Position numbers and translations under genes: made by a program
Notes under the pieces: generated by a model
What the model saw: the letters and a program-made list of their open reading frames with translations, nothing else
Databases searched by the model: none
Told to the model about the DNA's origin: nothing
From: Nitratireductor thuwali
Lineage (GTDB): Bacteria > Pseudomonadota > Alphaproteobacteria > Rhizobiales > Rhizobiaceae
Assembly (NCBI RefSeq): GCF_036621415.1
Contig: NZ_CP030941.1
Span: 1,488,001-1,552,000 of the forward strand
DNA length: 64,000 nucleotides
Reading direction: 5' to 3'
Shown: piece after piece, positions 9,031-18,270 of the stretch
Layout: the number at the start of each line of letters is the position of its first letter
How positions within the stretch are numbered: position 1 is the stretch's first letter

Positions 9031-10185
9031 TCAGCCTTCGCCGCCGACCCAGCTCTGCCTGACGCGGATATGGTCGTCGAGCCATACGATGTCGGCGCGC
9101 GAACCCGACTTCAGGTAGCCATGGTCGCGGCCGATGCCGAGATAATCGGCGGGATAGGCGCTCGCCATCCGGAGCGATTCCTCGAGCGGCAACTCGAGCA
9201 CCTCGACGCCGAAACGTACGGCCGAAGCCATGTCGAGATCGGAACCTGCCAGCGTTCCGTCATCGAGCACCAGCCTGGAACAAACCGCGCCGGCTTCACG
9301 GCGCACAGCCCGCCTGTTGATCTGGAAGCTGTGAGCTTCACTGCCCACCAGTGCCATGGCGTCGGTGACGTGGAAAAGCCGGCCGGGGCCTCGCTTCGCC
9401 CGCAGCGCGATTCTCAGCGCGATCGGATCGACATGATGCCCATCCGCTATGATCCCGCCCCAGGCCGGGCCGTGGTCGAGTGCAGCCCCCACCAGACCGG
9501 GCGCGCGGTGCGACAGGCCGCTCATGGCGTTAAACAGATGGGTGACGCCCCGAGCGCCGGCTTGGAACAGGCCGATTGCCGTCTCGCTGGTACAGTCCGT
9601 GTGCCCAAGGCTGACGATGACGCCTGCCTCGGTAAGCCGTCTCACCCGGGCGGGCGATGCCTGCTCACAGGCAAGCGTGATGTGCAGGACCGGCATCTTT
9701 CCGGCCGCGTCGCAAATCGCGTCCACATCATCGTCCCCGAGCGGCCGCATGAGTTCCGGCAGATGCGCGCCCCGGCGCGCCGGTGCCAGGTGGGGTCCTT
9801 CAAGGTGCAGCCCGATCACGCCCGGCTCGGACCTTGCCGCCTCGCAGGCCGCCGCGATCGCCTGGACTGTCACCTCCCGCGTATCGGTTATCAGCGTGGG
9901 CAGCAGCGCAGTGGTGCCATAGGCCCGATGCCCGCGGGCGATCACCCCCATCGTCTCTGCCGTCGGATCATTGTTGAGCATGCGGCCGCCGCCGCCATTG
10001 ACCTGTACGTCGATGAAGCCGGGGGCGAGCAGCCCTCCGTCAAGAAGCCGCACATCCGCCCGTCCCGCGGCTTCTGCTTCCGGCACGATGGCCCTGATGC
10101 GTCCCTCTTCGACGACAAGCGCATGACCTGCGAGCGTGCGCTCACCGTCGAAGATGCGCGCACCGGTCAGAACCATGCTCCTCAT
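9031..10185 (-). CDS. nagA: N-acetylglucosamine-6-phosphate deacetylase
   Basis: Cytoplasmic amidohydrolase that converts GlcNAc-6-phosphate to glucosamine-6-phosphate plus acetate. The 384-residue protein matches NagA: PGFIDVQVNGGGG (an altered form of the usual metal-binding start), HLEGPHL with the metal-site Glu, VSLGHTDCTSETA and THLFNAMSGLSHRAPG with metal-site histidines, HHVDPIALRIA, and LFHVTDAMALVGS with the catalytic Asp. Its ATG overlaps the TAA of the upstream SIS-domain gene by one base, so both form one operon. It converges with the TRAP operon nine bases away. Confidence 0.93.
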   Translation of the reverse strand: MRSMVLTGARIFDGERTLAGHALVVEEGRIRAIVPEAEAAGRADVRLLDGGLLAPGFIDVQVNGGGGRMLNNDPTAETMGVIARGHRAYGTTALLPTLITDTREVTVQAIAAACEAARSEPGVIGLHLEGPHLAPARRGAHLPELMRPLGDDDVDAICDAAGKMPVLHITLACEQASPARVRRLTEAGVIVSLGHTDCTSETAIGLFQAGARGVTHLFNAMSGLSHRAPGLVGAALDHGPAWGGIIADGHHVDPIALRIALRAKRGPGRLFHVTDAMALVGSEAHSFQINRRAVRREAGAVCSRLVLDDGTLAGSDLDMASAVRFGVEVLELPLEESLRMASAYPADYLGIGRDHGYLKSGSRADIVWLDDHIRVRQSWVGGEG

Positions 10186-11222
10186 TAAAGCGTCTCCGTT
10201 ACCTTGCTCAGCTTGTCGGGCGCATCCGGGTCATATCCCCGTTCCCGCGCCACGCGCTCGATCATCCGGTAATAGGCGATCAGCGCGGGAAGGGGATCGA
10301 GATGGCCATTGCCGGTCGAAGGCGCCGTGATGGTCTCGGCGACCACCTGGCGCGAGGATATGGCAAAGACGCGCGCACCCATCCCCGCCAGCCGGTCCAG
10401 CACCTGTCTGCTGGATGCCAGCGCCTCGTCCTCCGGGACGAAGGCCAGCACCGGAAAGCCCTCGTCGATCAGTTGCATGGGACCGTGTATGAGCTCAGCC
10501 AGCGAAAAAGCCTCGGCGTGCAGCTTGGCGGTCTCCTTTGCCTTGAGCGCTGCCTCCAGAGCGATGGCAAAGCCGGGTCCGCGCCCCGTCGCATAGACCG
10601 ATCGGGCGAGCACCAGCGTCGGCAGGGCAGGCTCATAGTCGGCCGAACAGGCCTTATCGAGCGCACCCGGCAAGCGCTGCAGGCCGGCAGCCAGCCCATC
10701 GCTGCCGGTGGCCGACTGCGCAAGGGCGGCGAGGGCGGCGGCCGATGCGATGAAGCTCTTGGTGGCCGCCACGCTGCGCTCCTTCCCCGCGTGTATGGGA
10801 ATCACGATATCGGCGGAGCGGGCGAGCGGACTGTCGGCGACATTGACGATGGCGACGGTGGTGGCCCCGCCGCTCTTGGCCGCCTCCTGGACGGCGATGA
10901 TGTCGGGGCTCGCTCCCGACTGCGATACCGTCAGGTGCAGCGCGCCAGGCAGATGAAGCCGCGCATGGTAGACCGATGCGACCGAGGGGCCGATGGAAGC
11001 GACCGGGATGCCGGCGCTGATCTCGAACAGATATTTGAAGAAGCTCACTGCGTGATCCGAGGAGCCGCGGGCGGCCACCGTCACGACGGGCGGCCGTCTC
11101 GCCGAAAGGATACGCCCCAGCTCGGCGAAGGTCTTCGCCTCGCTCGACAGAAGGCGCTCCACGGCGGCGGCGGCCTCGGCCGTCTCGGCATACATCAAGG
11201 ACGTCTTGCCGGCTTCCGCCAT
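10185..11222 (-). CDS. SIS-domain sugar-phosphate isomerase, probable glucosamine-6-phosphate deaminase (NagB-II type)
   Basis: A 345-residue protein with two SIS domains, like the isomerase half of GlmS without the glutaminase domain. Landmarks are VVTVAARGSSDHAVSFFKYL, SQSGASPDIIAVQEAAK (phosphosugar-binding SQSG), GKERSVAATKSF and AETAKLHAEAFSLAELIHGP. Proteins of this shape next to nagA turn glucosamine-6-phosphate into fructose-6-phosphate and ammonia, in place of hexameric NagB. ATG 11222 has GGGAGAGA upstream. It is first in the nag operon; no sugar-specific importer or GntR gene lies beside it in the window. Confidence 0.85.
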   Translation of the reverse strand: MAEAGKTSLMYAETAEAAAAVERLLSSEAKTFAELGRILSARRPPVVTVAARGSSDHAVSFFKYLFEISAGIPVASIGPSVASVYHARLHLPGALHLTVSQSGASPDIIAVQEAAKSGGATTVAIVNVADSPLARSADIVIPIHAGKERSVAATKSFIASAAALAALAQSATGSDGLAAGLQRLPGALDKACSADYEPALPTLVLARSVYATGRGPGFAIALEAALKAKETAKLHAEAFSLAELIHGPMQLIDEGFPVLAFVPEDEALASSRQVLDRLAGMGARVFAISSRQVVAETITAPSTGNGHLDPLPALIAYYRMIERVARERGYDPDAPDKLSKVTETL

Positions 11223-11271
11223 GTCGATCTCTCCCGCTTAACTTTCGCCGCAGCTGAAGCCGCCGCAATCT

Positions 11272-11293
11272 CTGGATACCAATGTAATACCAG
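11272..11293. promoter_or_regulatory. Candidate operator upstream of the nag operon
   Basis: About 50 bases before the first gene, ATACC occurs twice in tandem (ATACCAATGTAATACCAG at 11276-11293), also bounded by CTGG and CCAG. Read on the minus strand it is CTGGTATTACATTGGTAT, which resembles the TGGT-rich sites of GntR/HutC-type amino-sugar regulators. The regulator is not in the window, so the assignment rests on the repeat and its position alone. Confidence 0.3.
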
Positions 11294-11411
11294 ATATGAG
11301 TATAGCGGCTTTGACAATGGTTTCCACGCCCGCCCACGACAATTTTTCCGGCTGCCGAGCGGCCGGGAGGAAGCCTGGAAGAACCGGCCGCCGTGTTGGA
11401 TAGGGGAGCGC

Positions 11412-12278
11412 TCAGCTTTCGAGCAGCAGGCGCCGGCGCAGTGTGTCGAGATCGCTCACTTTTGTTCCGGTGAATATCTCGAACGCATCCACACCCTGAT
11501 GAAAAAACAGTTCATAGCCGCTGATGAAATCGAGGCCAGCAGCCTCCGCCTGCCGCTTGAAGAGCGTTTCCGCCGGCGTATACACTGCATCGAAGGCCCA
11601 GGACTGGCCGGCGAAATCAGCGTCCTTGGCGGGCGAGCCGGGATAACCCGTCATGCCGAGCGGCGTGCCGTTCACCGCCCCGTCGGCGCCAGCCATGGCG
11701 GTCTGCACGTCGGCTTCCGCGACGGCCCTTGCCGCGCCGGCTGCGCTCAGCGCGCGTGCCAGCGCCTCGGCCTTGGGCAGGTCGCGGTCGACCACGCGGA
11801 TTTCGTCGGCCCCGAGCACGACGAGAGCGAATGCGATGGCCTTCCCCACGCCGCCGCCGCCGATCAGCGCGACGATGCCGGGTTTCCGCTCTCCGAAGGC
11901 CGCCCGGAACGCCGAGATGAAGCCGGAATAGTCGGTGTTGAATCCGCGGGCGCCCTCGGCCGTCGGCTTGACTGCGTTGACGGCGCCGATACGGGCGATG
12001 TTCGGATCCGCAACCTCGACCAGCCGCATGACGCGCTCCTTGTAGGGCAACGTCACATTGAACCCGGCCAGCCCGTCCGCCAGGCAGCGGGAAAAGGTCT
12101 CCTCGAATGTCAGGCCGAGATGGGGCGGAATATAGAGATCGTAGCTGACCTCCAGACCCGAAAGCGCGCCGCAGATGCGATGCAGCGCAGGCGAGCGCGA
12201 GGCCCGGATATTGTCGCCAACGAGCCCCAGCTTCACCCGTCCCGGCCTGGCTTCCCCGGCAAGCATGGCCAAGCTCAT
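11412..12278 (-). CDS. Shikimate/quinate dehydrogenase (AroE family)
   Basis: NAD(P)-dependent enzyme interconverting 3-dehydroshikimate and shikimate, or dehydroquinate and quinate. About 288 residues, as expected. The substrate site reads LGLVGDNIRASRSPALHRI, the catalytic lysine is in FNVTLPYKERVM and the aspartate in GFNTDYSGF; the nucleotide fold is VALIGGGGVGKAIAFAL. The start at 12278 gives an ATGA overlap with the TRAP permease stop; an upstream ATG at 12308 would intrude further. Because it sits in a TRAP-AroQ-Gfo/Idh island rather than with biosynthetic aro genes, it probably serves catabolism of quinate, shikimate or a related acid. Confidence 0.88.
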   Translation of the reverse strand: MSLAMLAGEARPGRVKLGLVGDNIRASRSPALHRICGALSGLEVSYDLYIPPHLGLTFEETFSRCLADGLAGFNVTLPYKERVMRLVEVADPNIARIGAVNAVKPTAEGARGFNTDYSGFISAFRAAFGERKPGIVALIGGGGVGKAIAFALVVLGADEIRVVDRDLPKAEALARALSAAGAARAVAEADVQTAMAGADGAVNGTPLGMTGYPGSPAKDADFAGQSWAFDAVYTPAETLFKRQAEAAGLDFISGYELFFHQGVDAFEIFTGTKVSDLDTLRRRLLLES

Positions 12279-13570
12279 CCCTGATAGCCGAAGACGCGGG
12301 GCAGCCACAGCACCATGTCGGGCGAGAAGATGAGAACCAGCAGCGCCCCCACCAGCACGACGAAGAACGGCAGCACGTTGCGGATGATCTCGCCGAGCGG
12401 AATGCCCGTCACCGCATTGATGACGAAAAGCAGAATGCCATAGGGCGGCGTGATCAGGCCGATCATCATATTGACCACCGCCACGACCCCGAAATGGATG
12501 AGGTCGATGCCCAGAAGCCGGCAGGTCGGAATGAAGAGCGGCACGATGACCAGGATGATCGTGGTGGCGTCCAGAAAGCAGCCAAGCAGCAGGAACAGGA
12601 AGTTGATCAAAAGCAGGAAGATGATGGGGTCCATCTCCAGCCCCACCAGCGCCCCGGCCATCCGCCCCGGAATATTCTCGTTGGCAACGATATAGTTGAA
12701 GATCAGCGCCCCGCCGATCACCAGTCCGACGGCAGCCGACGACCGCGCGCTCTCCGCCAGCACGGCATAGAGCGACCGCCAGCTCAGCGCGCGATAGAAC
12801 ACGCTTGCCAGGAGAAGCGCATAGAAGGCGGCGACAGCCGCCGCTTCCGTCGGCGTGGTGATGCCGCCATAGATGCCATAGAGCAGGATGACGGGCATGA
12901 GGAGCGCCGGAAATGCCCGAACCGTCAGCTTCGGCAGCTCGGCAAACGGCACCACCTCATCGGTCTCGAAGCCCCTGCGATAGGCGATGATGACGTTCAT
13001 CGCCATCAGCACCGCGCCCATCACGAGGCCCGGAACGATGCCGGCCAGGAAGAGATAGCCAATCGAACTGTCGGAGATCAGCGCATAGAGCACCATCGGG
13101 ATCGACGGCGGGATGATCGGCCCGATGGTCGCCGAGGCAGCCGTGATCGCCGCCGCATAGCCGCGCGTATAGTGGCCGGATTTCACCATCATTTCGATGA
13201 TGATCTTGCCGATCCCGGCGGCGTCGGCCACGGCGGAGCCGGACATGCCGGAGAAGATCAGCGACGCGACGACGTTCACATGGCCGAGCCCACCTTTGAA
13301 GCGGCCGACGAGCGCCACGCAGAATTTCAGCAGGCGCTCGGAGATCGTGCCGGCATTCATGATGTTGGCGGCGACGATGAAGAGCGGCACGGCCAGCAAA
13401 ATGAAACTGTCGTAAAGGCCCTGGATGATCTGCTCGCCCGCCAGCGCCAGGTCCTGCCCGCCCACGGCCAGATAGGCGGTCGCCGCAAGGATCAGCGCAT
13501 AGGCGACGGGCATTCCGATGCCCGCCAGAAGGAAAAGCACGAGAAGACACGCGCCAAGCGCCAAGCTCAT
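12275..13570 (-). CDS. TRAP transporter large permease (DctM family)
   Basis: Transport subunit of the island's TRAP importer, 431 residues, normal length. It starts GIGMPVAYALILAATAYL and carries VPLFIVAANIMNAGTISERLL, GMSGSAVADAAGIGKIIIEMM, ATIGPIIPPSIPMVLYA, GGITTPTEAAAVAAFYA and LITPPYGILLFV, the diagnostic DctM run. Its ATG overlaps the small permease TAA by one base, and its stop overlaps aroE. All four genes from 15090 down to 11412 therefore look like one transcript. Confidence 0.93.
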   Translation of the reverse strand: MSLALGACLLVLFLLAGIGMPVAYALILAATAYLAVGGQDLALAGEQIIQGLYDSFILLAVPLFIVAANIMNAGTISERLLKFCVALVGRFKGGLGHVNVVASLIFSGMSGSAVADAAGIGKIIIEMMVKSGHYTRGYAAAITAASATIGPIIPPSIPMVLYALISDSSIGYLFLAGIVPGLVMGAVLMAMNVIIAYRRGFETDEVVPFAELPKLTVRAFPALLMPVILLYGIYGGITTPTEAAAVAAFYALLLASVFYRALSWRSLYAVLAESARSSAAVGLVIGGALIFNYIVANENIPGRMAGALVGLEMDPIIFLLLINFLFLLLGCFLDATTIILVIVPLFIPTCRLLGIDLIHFGVVAVVNMMIGLITPPYGILLFVINAVTGIPLGEIIRNVLPFFVVLVGALLVLIFSPDMVLWLPRVFGYQG

Positions 13571-14079
13571 TATTCAGCCTCCTGGCCGGGCGATGGATCG
13601 CCGCCGCTCAAATCCTCGACGCCGCGCCATATGCGGACGACACGCAAAGCATAGGCTGCGGTGACGGCGACGGCGAAAACCGCATAGATCGAGAAGACAT
13701 AGTCCAGCCGAATGCGCAGGATGGCGCTCTTTTTTATCTTGTAGAAGGTGATGTAGTCGATCGTGTCCGGGAGGGCCGCGGCAAAACCGACGATTATGGC
13801 CAGCGCTGAAACGATGGCGAAAAGCTTCCGCATCCGCTTGCCCACCGCCAGGTAGATCACGTCGAACTTGACGTGGTCCCGGTCGTCCAGAACGAACGCG
13901 CTACCCCAGAACACCAGCCACAGCCACAGCGTCAGGCTCAGCTCGACCGTCCAGCCGAGCGGGCTGCGAAACACGTAGCGTGCAGTGATCTGAAGGATGA
14001 ATATGAGAAACATGGCGGCGAGCATGCCCACCGCCACGTTCTCGGCCCGCGCCCGGAAAAACCGGATGACGGAAGCCAT
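13570..14079 (-). CDS. TRAP transporter small permease (DctQ family)
   Basis: A 169-residue four-helix membrane protein. It shows the DctQ hallmark ITARYVFRSPLGWTVELSLT near residues 30-50, followed by LWLWLVFWGSAFVLDDRDHVKFDVI. It lies 12 bases after the binding protein and overlaps the large permease start by one base. Unlike the TRAP operon at 5.6 kb, there is no hairpin between binding protein and permease here. Confidence 0.9.
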   Translation of the reverse strand: MASVIRFFRARAENVAVGMLAAMFLIFILQITARYVFRSPLGWTVELSLTLWLWLVFWGSAFVLDDRDHVKFDVIYLAVGKRMRKLFAIVSALAIIVGFAAALPDTIDYITFYKIKKSAILRIRLDYVFSIYAVFAVAVTAAYALRVVRIWRGVEDLSGGDPSPGQEAE

Positions 14080-14091
14080 CGATAGAGCCCG

Positions 14092-15090
14092 CTACTCGAT
14101 CGCGTTGATCTTGTCGATCATTCCCTCGGGCCAGTCCTTGGCGAACTCCGATTCCAGGTAGGCCTTCTGCACATGGGTGCGGAAGGCCTCGATATCGGGC
14201 TCATAGACTTCCAGACCCTGCTCGCGCATGAACGCCACAAGTTCCTCCTCAAGCTCCAACTGGCGCTGGCGCCCGAGATCTGCCGCCGCGTCCGCACCCT
14301 TCTGCACCGCTTCCTGCTGCTCCGGCGTCAGGCTGTCCCAAAGCTCCTTGGAGAAGGCGATGTAATTGAGATCGACGAGATGGCTCGTCAGCACGATCTG
14401 GCTCGTCACCTCATAGAACTTGGAGTCTTTGACGGTCGGCAGCGGATTGTCCTGCCCGTCGATGGCGCCGGTCTGCAACGCCGTATAGACCTCGGTAAAG
14501 GCCAGCGGCACCGGGTCCGCGCCGAGTGCCGAGCCGAGGAACAGCCATGCCTCGGTTCCCGGCATGCGAAGCTGGATGCCCGCCAGGTCGGCCGGCGTGC
14601 TGATCTTCTTCTCCGGCTTCAGATTGACGTGTCGGCGGCCCAGATAGACGACCGAAAGCAGCTTCACACCGAGCTCTTCCTCGACCTTCTTCTTCATCGG
14701 CTCCATGAAGTCGGCATTGAAGACCTTCACCTGATGCTCGGCATCGCGGTGCAGATAGCCCGCGGTGAAAATCGAGAACTCGGGGAAGATCGTCGCCAGC
14801 TCCTGCGCCGAGGTGATCGACATTTCCAGATTGCCGCGCGCGATGGCTTCGAGCTCCGTGCCCTGCTTGAACATCGTCGCATTGTAGTTCGGCTGATACT
14901 CGGCGAATTCGGACACGGCCGGCCCGAACGCCTCTTCGAGCGCAACGGAGCGCTGGTCGGTGGCCGTAGCCGGCGTCGACATGCGGATGACGATCTTGTC
15001 CTGCGCCATCGCGGCGCCGGCGAGCATCGAGCCCGCCACCGAAAAGGCGGCCGTCGCCAAGAGAGCGCGGCGAGTGATGGAATATTTCAT
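14092..15090 (-). CDS. TRAP transporter solute-binding protein (DctP family)
   Basis: Periplasmic binding protein of 332 residues. A Sec signal peptide precedes AMAQDKIVIRMSTPATATDQRS. Family signs are FKQGTELEAIARGNLEMSIT, the GIQLRMPGTEAWLFLGSALG arginine motif that clamps the ligand carboxylate, and TEVYTALQTGAIDGQDNPLP. A strong ribosome site (GGGAGG) lies seven bases upstream of ATG 15090. With AroE and AroQ nearby, a likely ligand is quinate, shikimate or another cyclic hydroxy acid, which is an inference from context. Confidence 0.9.
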   Translation of the reverse strand: MKYSITRRALLATAAFSVAGSMLAGAAMAQDKIVIRMSTPATATDQRSVALEEAFGPAVSEFAEYQPNYNATMFKQGTELEAIARGNLEMSITSAQELATIFPEFSIFTAGYLHRDAEHQVKVFNADFMEPMKKKVEEELGVKLLSVVYLGRRHVNLKPEKKISTPADLAGIQLRMPGTEAWLFLGSALGADPVPLAFTEVYTALQTGAIDGQDNPLPTVKDSKFYEVTSQIVLTSHLVDLNYIAFSKELWDSLTPEQQEAVQKGADAAADLGRQRQLELEEELVAFMREQGLEVYEPDIEAFRTHVQKAYLESEFAKDWPEGMIDKINAIE

Positions 15091-15209
15091 TTGTTCCTCC
15101 CGGGAATGCTTTTTGAGTTGGCCTTGCCGGCCCCAGCCACCTCAACGTCGCACAGGCGGGCAGTGTTTTCAATACACGATCTATGTTTTGTAGGATGATA
15201 GACTTTTCG

Positions 15210-15890
15210 TCAGGCAGACCGGCGTTCAGCCATACGCGCCTGAACCGAGTGCTCGACACCGCTCAAGATGTGCCGGCGCAAAATGGCCTTACCCGCCTCG
15301 GCATCGCGCGACAGTGCCGCCTGCATCAGATCGCGGTGGTCCCTGGCCGCCTCTTCGCCCCGAAAGGTCAGCGTAAGCATCTGATAGCGAAGGTATTTAT
15401 CAAAAACCTCCCCGTGCGTGGCCAGCAGCAGCCGCAACCCGCATGCCTGGATAAGCGCCCTGTGGAATTCCCAGTCGTAGCGCTTCCATGTCTCGCGCAC
15501 CGACAGGTCGCCGCTGATCATTTTGCGCTCCATCACGTTCAGCTTGTGATGGGCGGCCACCACGGATGCCTCCCAGTCCACGTCGCCGTCGGCGAAGGAC
15601 TGCTCCAGCGCATGGCTTTCCAGCAGAATGCGCAGTTTCGCGATATCCGTCAGGTCCTCGTCGGACACGGGCGCGACGGCGAATCCCTTCTGGCCCTCGG
15701 CTCTCACAAAGCCGTCCGCGGCAAGGCGTGCAAGGATTTCGCGAAGCGTGGTGATGCTCACCTTGTAGCGGTCGCGCAGCTTTTCCAGCCGCAGCCGCGC
15801 ACCGGGTGCAAGCCGCCCGAAAATGATGTCGTTGCGGATCAAACGATATGCCTGCTCGCCGACAGACGGGATGGATTCTTGGTCTAGCAT
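15210..15890 (-). CDS. GntR family transcriptional regulator (FCD subfamily)
   Basis: A 226-residue DNA-binding protein. The N-terminal winged helix is AYRLIRNDIIFGRLAPGARL then LEKLRDRYKVSITTLREILARLAADGFV; the C-terminal FCD effector domain contains the helix AKLRILLESHALEQSFADG and the metal-site pattern WEFHRALIQACG with a later HRDLMQAAL. It lies between the TRAP operon and a second GntR gene transcribed the other way. It probably controls the island in response to the imported acid. Confidence 0.9.
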   Translation of the reverse strand: MLDQESIPSVGEQAYRLIRNDIIFGRLAPGARLRLEKLRDRYKVSITTLREILARLAADGFVRAEGQKGFAVAPVSDEDLTDIAKLRILLESHALEQSFADGDVDWEASVVAAHHKLNVMERKMISGDLSVRETWKRYDWEFHRALIQACGLRLLLATHGEVFDKYLRYQMLTLTFRGEEAARDHRDLMQAALSRDAEAGKAILRRHILSGVEHSVQARMAERRSA

Positions 15891-15949
15891 GAAGTGAAAC
15901 TAGCAGAGCTTGTCGCTTTTGCCATAGGGCCTTTCTTGTGATATTCGGA

Positions 15950-15965
15950 AAATAATTGATTATTT
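15950..15965. promoter_or_regulatory. AT-rich inverted repeat between the two divergent GntR genes
   Basis: AAATAAT at 15950-15956 and ATTATTT at 15959-15965 form a perfect inverted repeat with a two-base centre in the roughly 100-base divergent region. FCD-type GntR dimers bind short AT-rich palindromes, so this could be an autoregulatory operator. The motif is low in complexity, so confidence is modest. Confidence 0.35.
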
Positions 15966-15988
15966 CTCCAAACAGCCTGAAAGACGAC

Positions 15989-16684
15989 ATGAGCGCGCGC
16001 GCCGACACTCGAAAGGAAACGCTGTCCAGCCGCATCGCGGCACAATTGCGGGCGTCCATCCTGCGGGGCGACATCGCGCCCGACGAGAAGATCAACCTCG
16101 ATCGCGTTCGCGAGCAGTTCGCCACCAGCGTGACGCCGCTTCGCGAGGCGATGTCGCGGCTGGCCGCCGACGGGCTCGTCGTCTTTGAGGACCAGCGAGG
16201 CTATCGCGTCACCTCGATCTCCCTGCAGGACCTGGACGAAATCGTCCGCCTGCGCACCGACCTGGAAACGCTTGCCTTGGGCTATGCCATCCAGTCGGGG
16301 GATTTGAACTGGGAGGGCCGCGTCGCGGGCGCGCTCTACAAGCTCACGCGCGGCGAACGGAATGGTGAGGCGGCAAGCGACGTCGAGACATGGCAACGCG
16401 CCCATGCCGATTTCCACCTGGCCCTGATCGATGGCTGCGGCATGCCCCATCTGATAGGGTTCTGCCGCATGCTTCACAATCTCAACGACCGTTACCGCCG
16501 CATCTTCCTCGAGCCGAATGTCGGCAACGCCTATCCTGACGAAGAACACCGCAGGATCGCCGAAGCTGCGATGGCCCGGCGTGCCGACGAAGCCACAGAG
16601 TTGTTGCGCGCCCATATCGGCCGCACGGGCGCCAGCCTGCGGGCGGCCCTTCTGGCGCGCTCGCCGAGGGAATCGTCAAAGTGA
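15989..16684 (+). CDS. GntR family transcriptional regulator (FCD subfamily)
   Basis: A 231-residue regulator with a GntR winged helix (RIAAQLRASILRGDIAPDEK, then LDRVREQFATSVTPLREAMS) and an FCD domain (VRLRTDLETLALGYAIQSG, then ADFHLALIDGCGMPHLI and EEHRRIAEAAMARR). ATG 15989 is preferred over an in-frame TTG at 15956 that falls in the divergent promoter. It is transcribed towards aroQ and the Gfo/Idh gene and is probably their regulator. Two paralogous GntR genes back to back suggest that each half of the island has its own sensor. Confidence 0.9.
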   Translation: MSARADTRKETLSSRIAAQLRASILRGDIAPDEKINLDRVREQFATSVTPLREAMSRLAADGLVVFEDQRGYRVTSISLQDLDEIVRLRTDLETLALGYAIQSGDLNWEGRVAGALYKLTRGERNGEAASDVETWQRAHADFHLALIDGCGMPHLIGFCRMLHNLNDRYRRIFLEPNVGNAYPDEEHRRIAEAAMARRADEATELLRAHIGRTGASLRAALLARSPRESSK

Positions 16685-16762
16685 CGCCCGCACGCCTTCC
16701 AGCCCAACATGGCATCATCGCCATCGACCCATTGTCCAACCGGAAAAGCTGACAGAATTATC

Positions 16763-17206
16763 ATGCCAAAGAAAATCTACATATTGAACGGGCCCAACCT
16801 CAACCTCCTCGGCAAGCGTCAGCCGGAAATCTACGGGCATGAGACACTGGCCGACGTGGAAAGCGCCTGCCGCCAGGTGGCGTCGGATGCAGGGCTCGAG
16901 ATCGCCTTCCACCAGTCCAACCACGAAGGCGCGATCATCGACCTGATCCACGAAGCGCGCGACAGCGGGGCGGGCATCGTCATAAATCCGGGAGCGTTCA
17001 CCCACACCTCGGTCGCCATCCTCGACGCACTCAACGCGTTTGAGGGGCCGGTTCTCGAAGTGCATATCTCCAATGTGCACAAGCGCGAGAGCTTCCGGCA
17101 CCACTCCTACGTCTCGCTGCGGGCAGACGGCGTCATCGCCGGCTTCGGCACCCAGGGGTATCAGCTTGCCGTGCAGCGCATGGCCCGGCTTCTGGGAGGG
17201 CAGTAA
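16763..17206 (+). CDS. aroQ: 3-Dehydroquinate dehydratase, type II
   Basis: Interconverts 3-dehydroquinate and 3-dehydroshikimate. The 147-residue protein has the type II signature [22 protein letters not shown] with catalytic Arg and Tyr, then [33 protein letters not shown] and [18 protein letters not shown] with the catalytic His. ATG 16763 begins exactly at the conserved N-terminus. It shares a TAATG junction with the next gene. Type II enzymes work in biosynthesis and in quinate breakdown; the neighbours favour breakdown here. Confidence 0.95.
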   Translation: MPKKIYILNGPNLNLLGKRQPEIYGHETLADVESACRQVASDAGLEIAFHQSNHEGAIIDLIHEARDSGAGIVINPGAFTHTSVAILDALNAFEGPVLEVHISNVHKRESFRHHSYVSLRADGVIAGFGTQGYQLAVQRMARLLGGQ

Positions 17207-18243
17207 TGGCGGTGCGCATTGCGGTGGCCGGCGCCGGGGTCATGGGGGTGCGCCACATCGAGGCCATCAGGTCGTGCCGCGAGGCCGAACTGGCCGGCAT
17301 CGTCGACCCCTCGGGCAGCGCGGCCGCCTTTGCCGAGCGGGAGAATATCCCTTGCTTCGCCAGCCTGAAGGATGCCTTCTCGGCTGGAAGCCCGGACGCC
17401 GTGATACTGGCAACGCCCAATCAGCACCATGTGGAAGGCGGACTTCAATGCGTCGAGGCCGGCGTCCCGCTGCTGGTGGAAAAGCCGCTGGCCACCGATC
17501 TTGCCGGCGCGCTCCAGCTCGTCGAGCGCGCCGAGGCGCTGAACGTTCCCCTTCTCACCGGTCACCACCGCCGCCATAACCCGCTGGTCCAGGCTGCCAA
17601 GGCCCGGATCGAGGCCGGCGATCTGGGCCGGATCGTTGGTGCGCATGGCATGTTTTGGGCAATGAAGCCTGACGAATATTTCGACGTCTCCTGGCGTCGT
17701 CAGAAGGGCGCCGGTCCCGTCTATCTCAATTTCATCCACGACATCGACCTCATGCGCCACCTCGTCGGTGAGGTCGCGTCCGTCCAGGCCATCGAGACCA
17801 ACGCGATCCGCGGCAACGAGGTCGAAGACGCGGCCGGCATGCTGATGACCTTCGACAATGGCGCGATCGGCACCTTCACCGTCTCGGACAGCATCGTGTC
17901 GCCGTGGAGCTGGGAGCTCTCCTCGCGCGAGAACCCCGCCTATCCGCCGACCGAGGCGACCTGCTACTGGATCGGCGGCACGCAAAGCTCGCTGGAGTTG
18001 CCGAACGCGGCGCTCTGGTCGCATACCGGCAAGCCAAGCTGGTGGGAGCCCATCGGCCGAACCCCGCTGACGCGCCAATCCGCCGACCCGCTGGTGTTGC
18101 AGGTGCAGAACCTAGCCGACGTCGTGGCCGGGCGCGCCAGCCCGGTCGTCTCCGGCCGGGAGGGGCTGAAGACGCTGGCCGTCATCGACGCCATCAAGGA
18201 GGCGGCAGCCTCGGGAGGGACCGTAAAACCGAGCCGCTTCTGA
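17206..18243 (+). CDS. Gfo/Idh/MocA family NAD(P)-dependent dehydrogenase
   Basis: A 345-residue oxidoreductase of the glucose-fructose oxidoreductase/inositol dehydrogenase family. The Rossmann motif is AVAGAGVMGVRHIEAI, the nicotinamide side has ILATPNQHHVEGGLQCVEAG, and EKPLATDL carries the catalytic lysine of the EKP motif. The C-terminal domain has YLNFIHDIDLMRHLVGEV with the expected Asp/His pair. It begins within the aroQ stop (TAATG). Members also oxidise quinate- or shikimate-like cyclitols, which suits the neighbours, but the substrate is not fixed by sequence. Confidence 0.88.
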   Translation: MAVRIAVAGAGVMGVRHIEAIRSCREAELAGIVDPSGSAAAFAERENIPCFASLKDAFSAGSPDAVILATPNQHHVEGGLQCVEAGVPLLVEKPLATDLAGALQLVERAEALNVPLLTGHHRRHNPLVQAAKARIEAGDLGRIVGAHGMFWAMKPDEYFDVSWRRQKGAGPVYLNFIHDIDLMRHLVGEVASVQAIETNAIRGNEVEDAAGMLMTFDNGAIGTFTVSDSIVSPWSWELSSRENPAYPPTEATCYWIGGTQSSLELPNAALWSHTGKPSWWEPIGRTPLTRQSADPLVLQVQNLADVVAGRASPVVSGREGLKTLAVIDAIKEAAASGGTVKPSRF

Positions 18244-18270
18244 GAATTCCCAGCCGAAAAGCACCCTTAA

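Noticed and set aside
10302..12284. 660-residue plus-strand frame across the nag and aroE genes
   Set aside because: Crosses two well-supported minus-strand genes and their intergenic gap; low-complexity translation.
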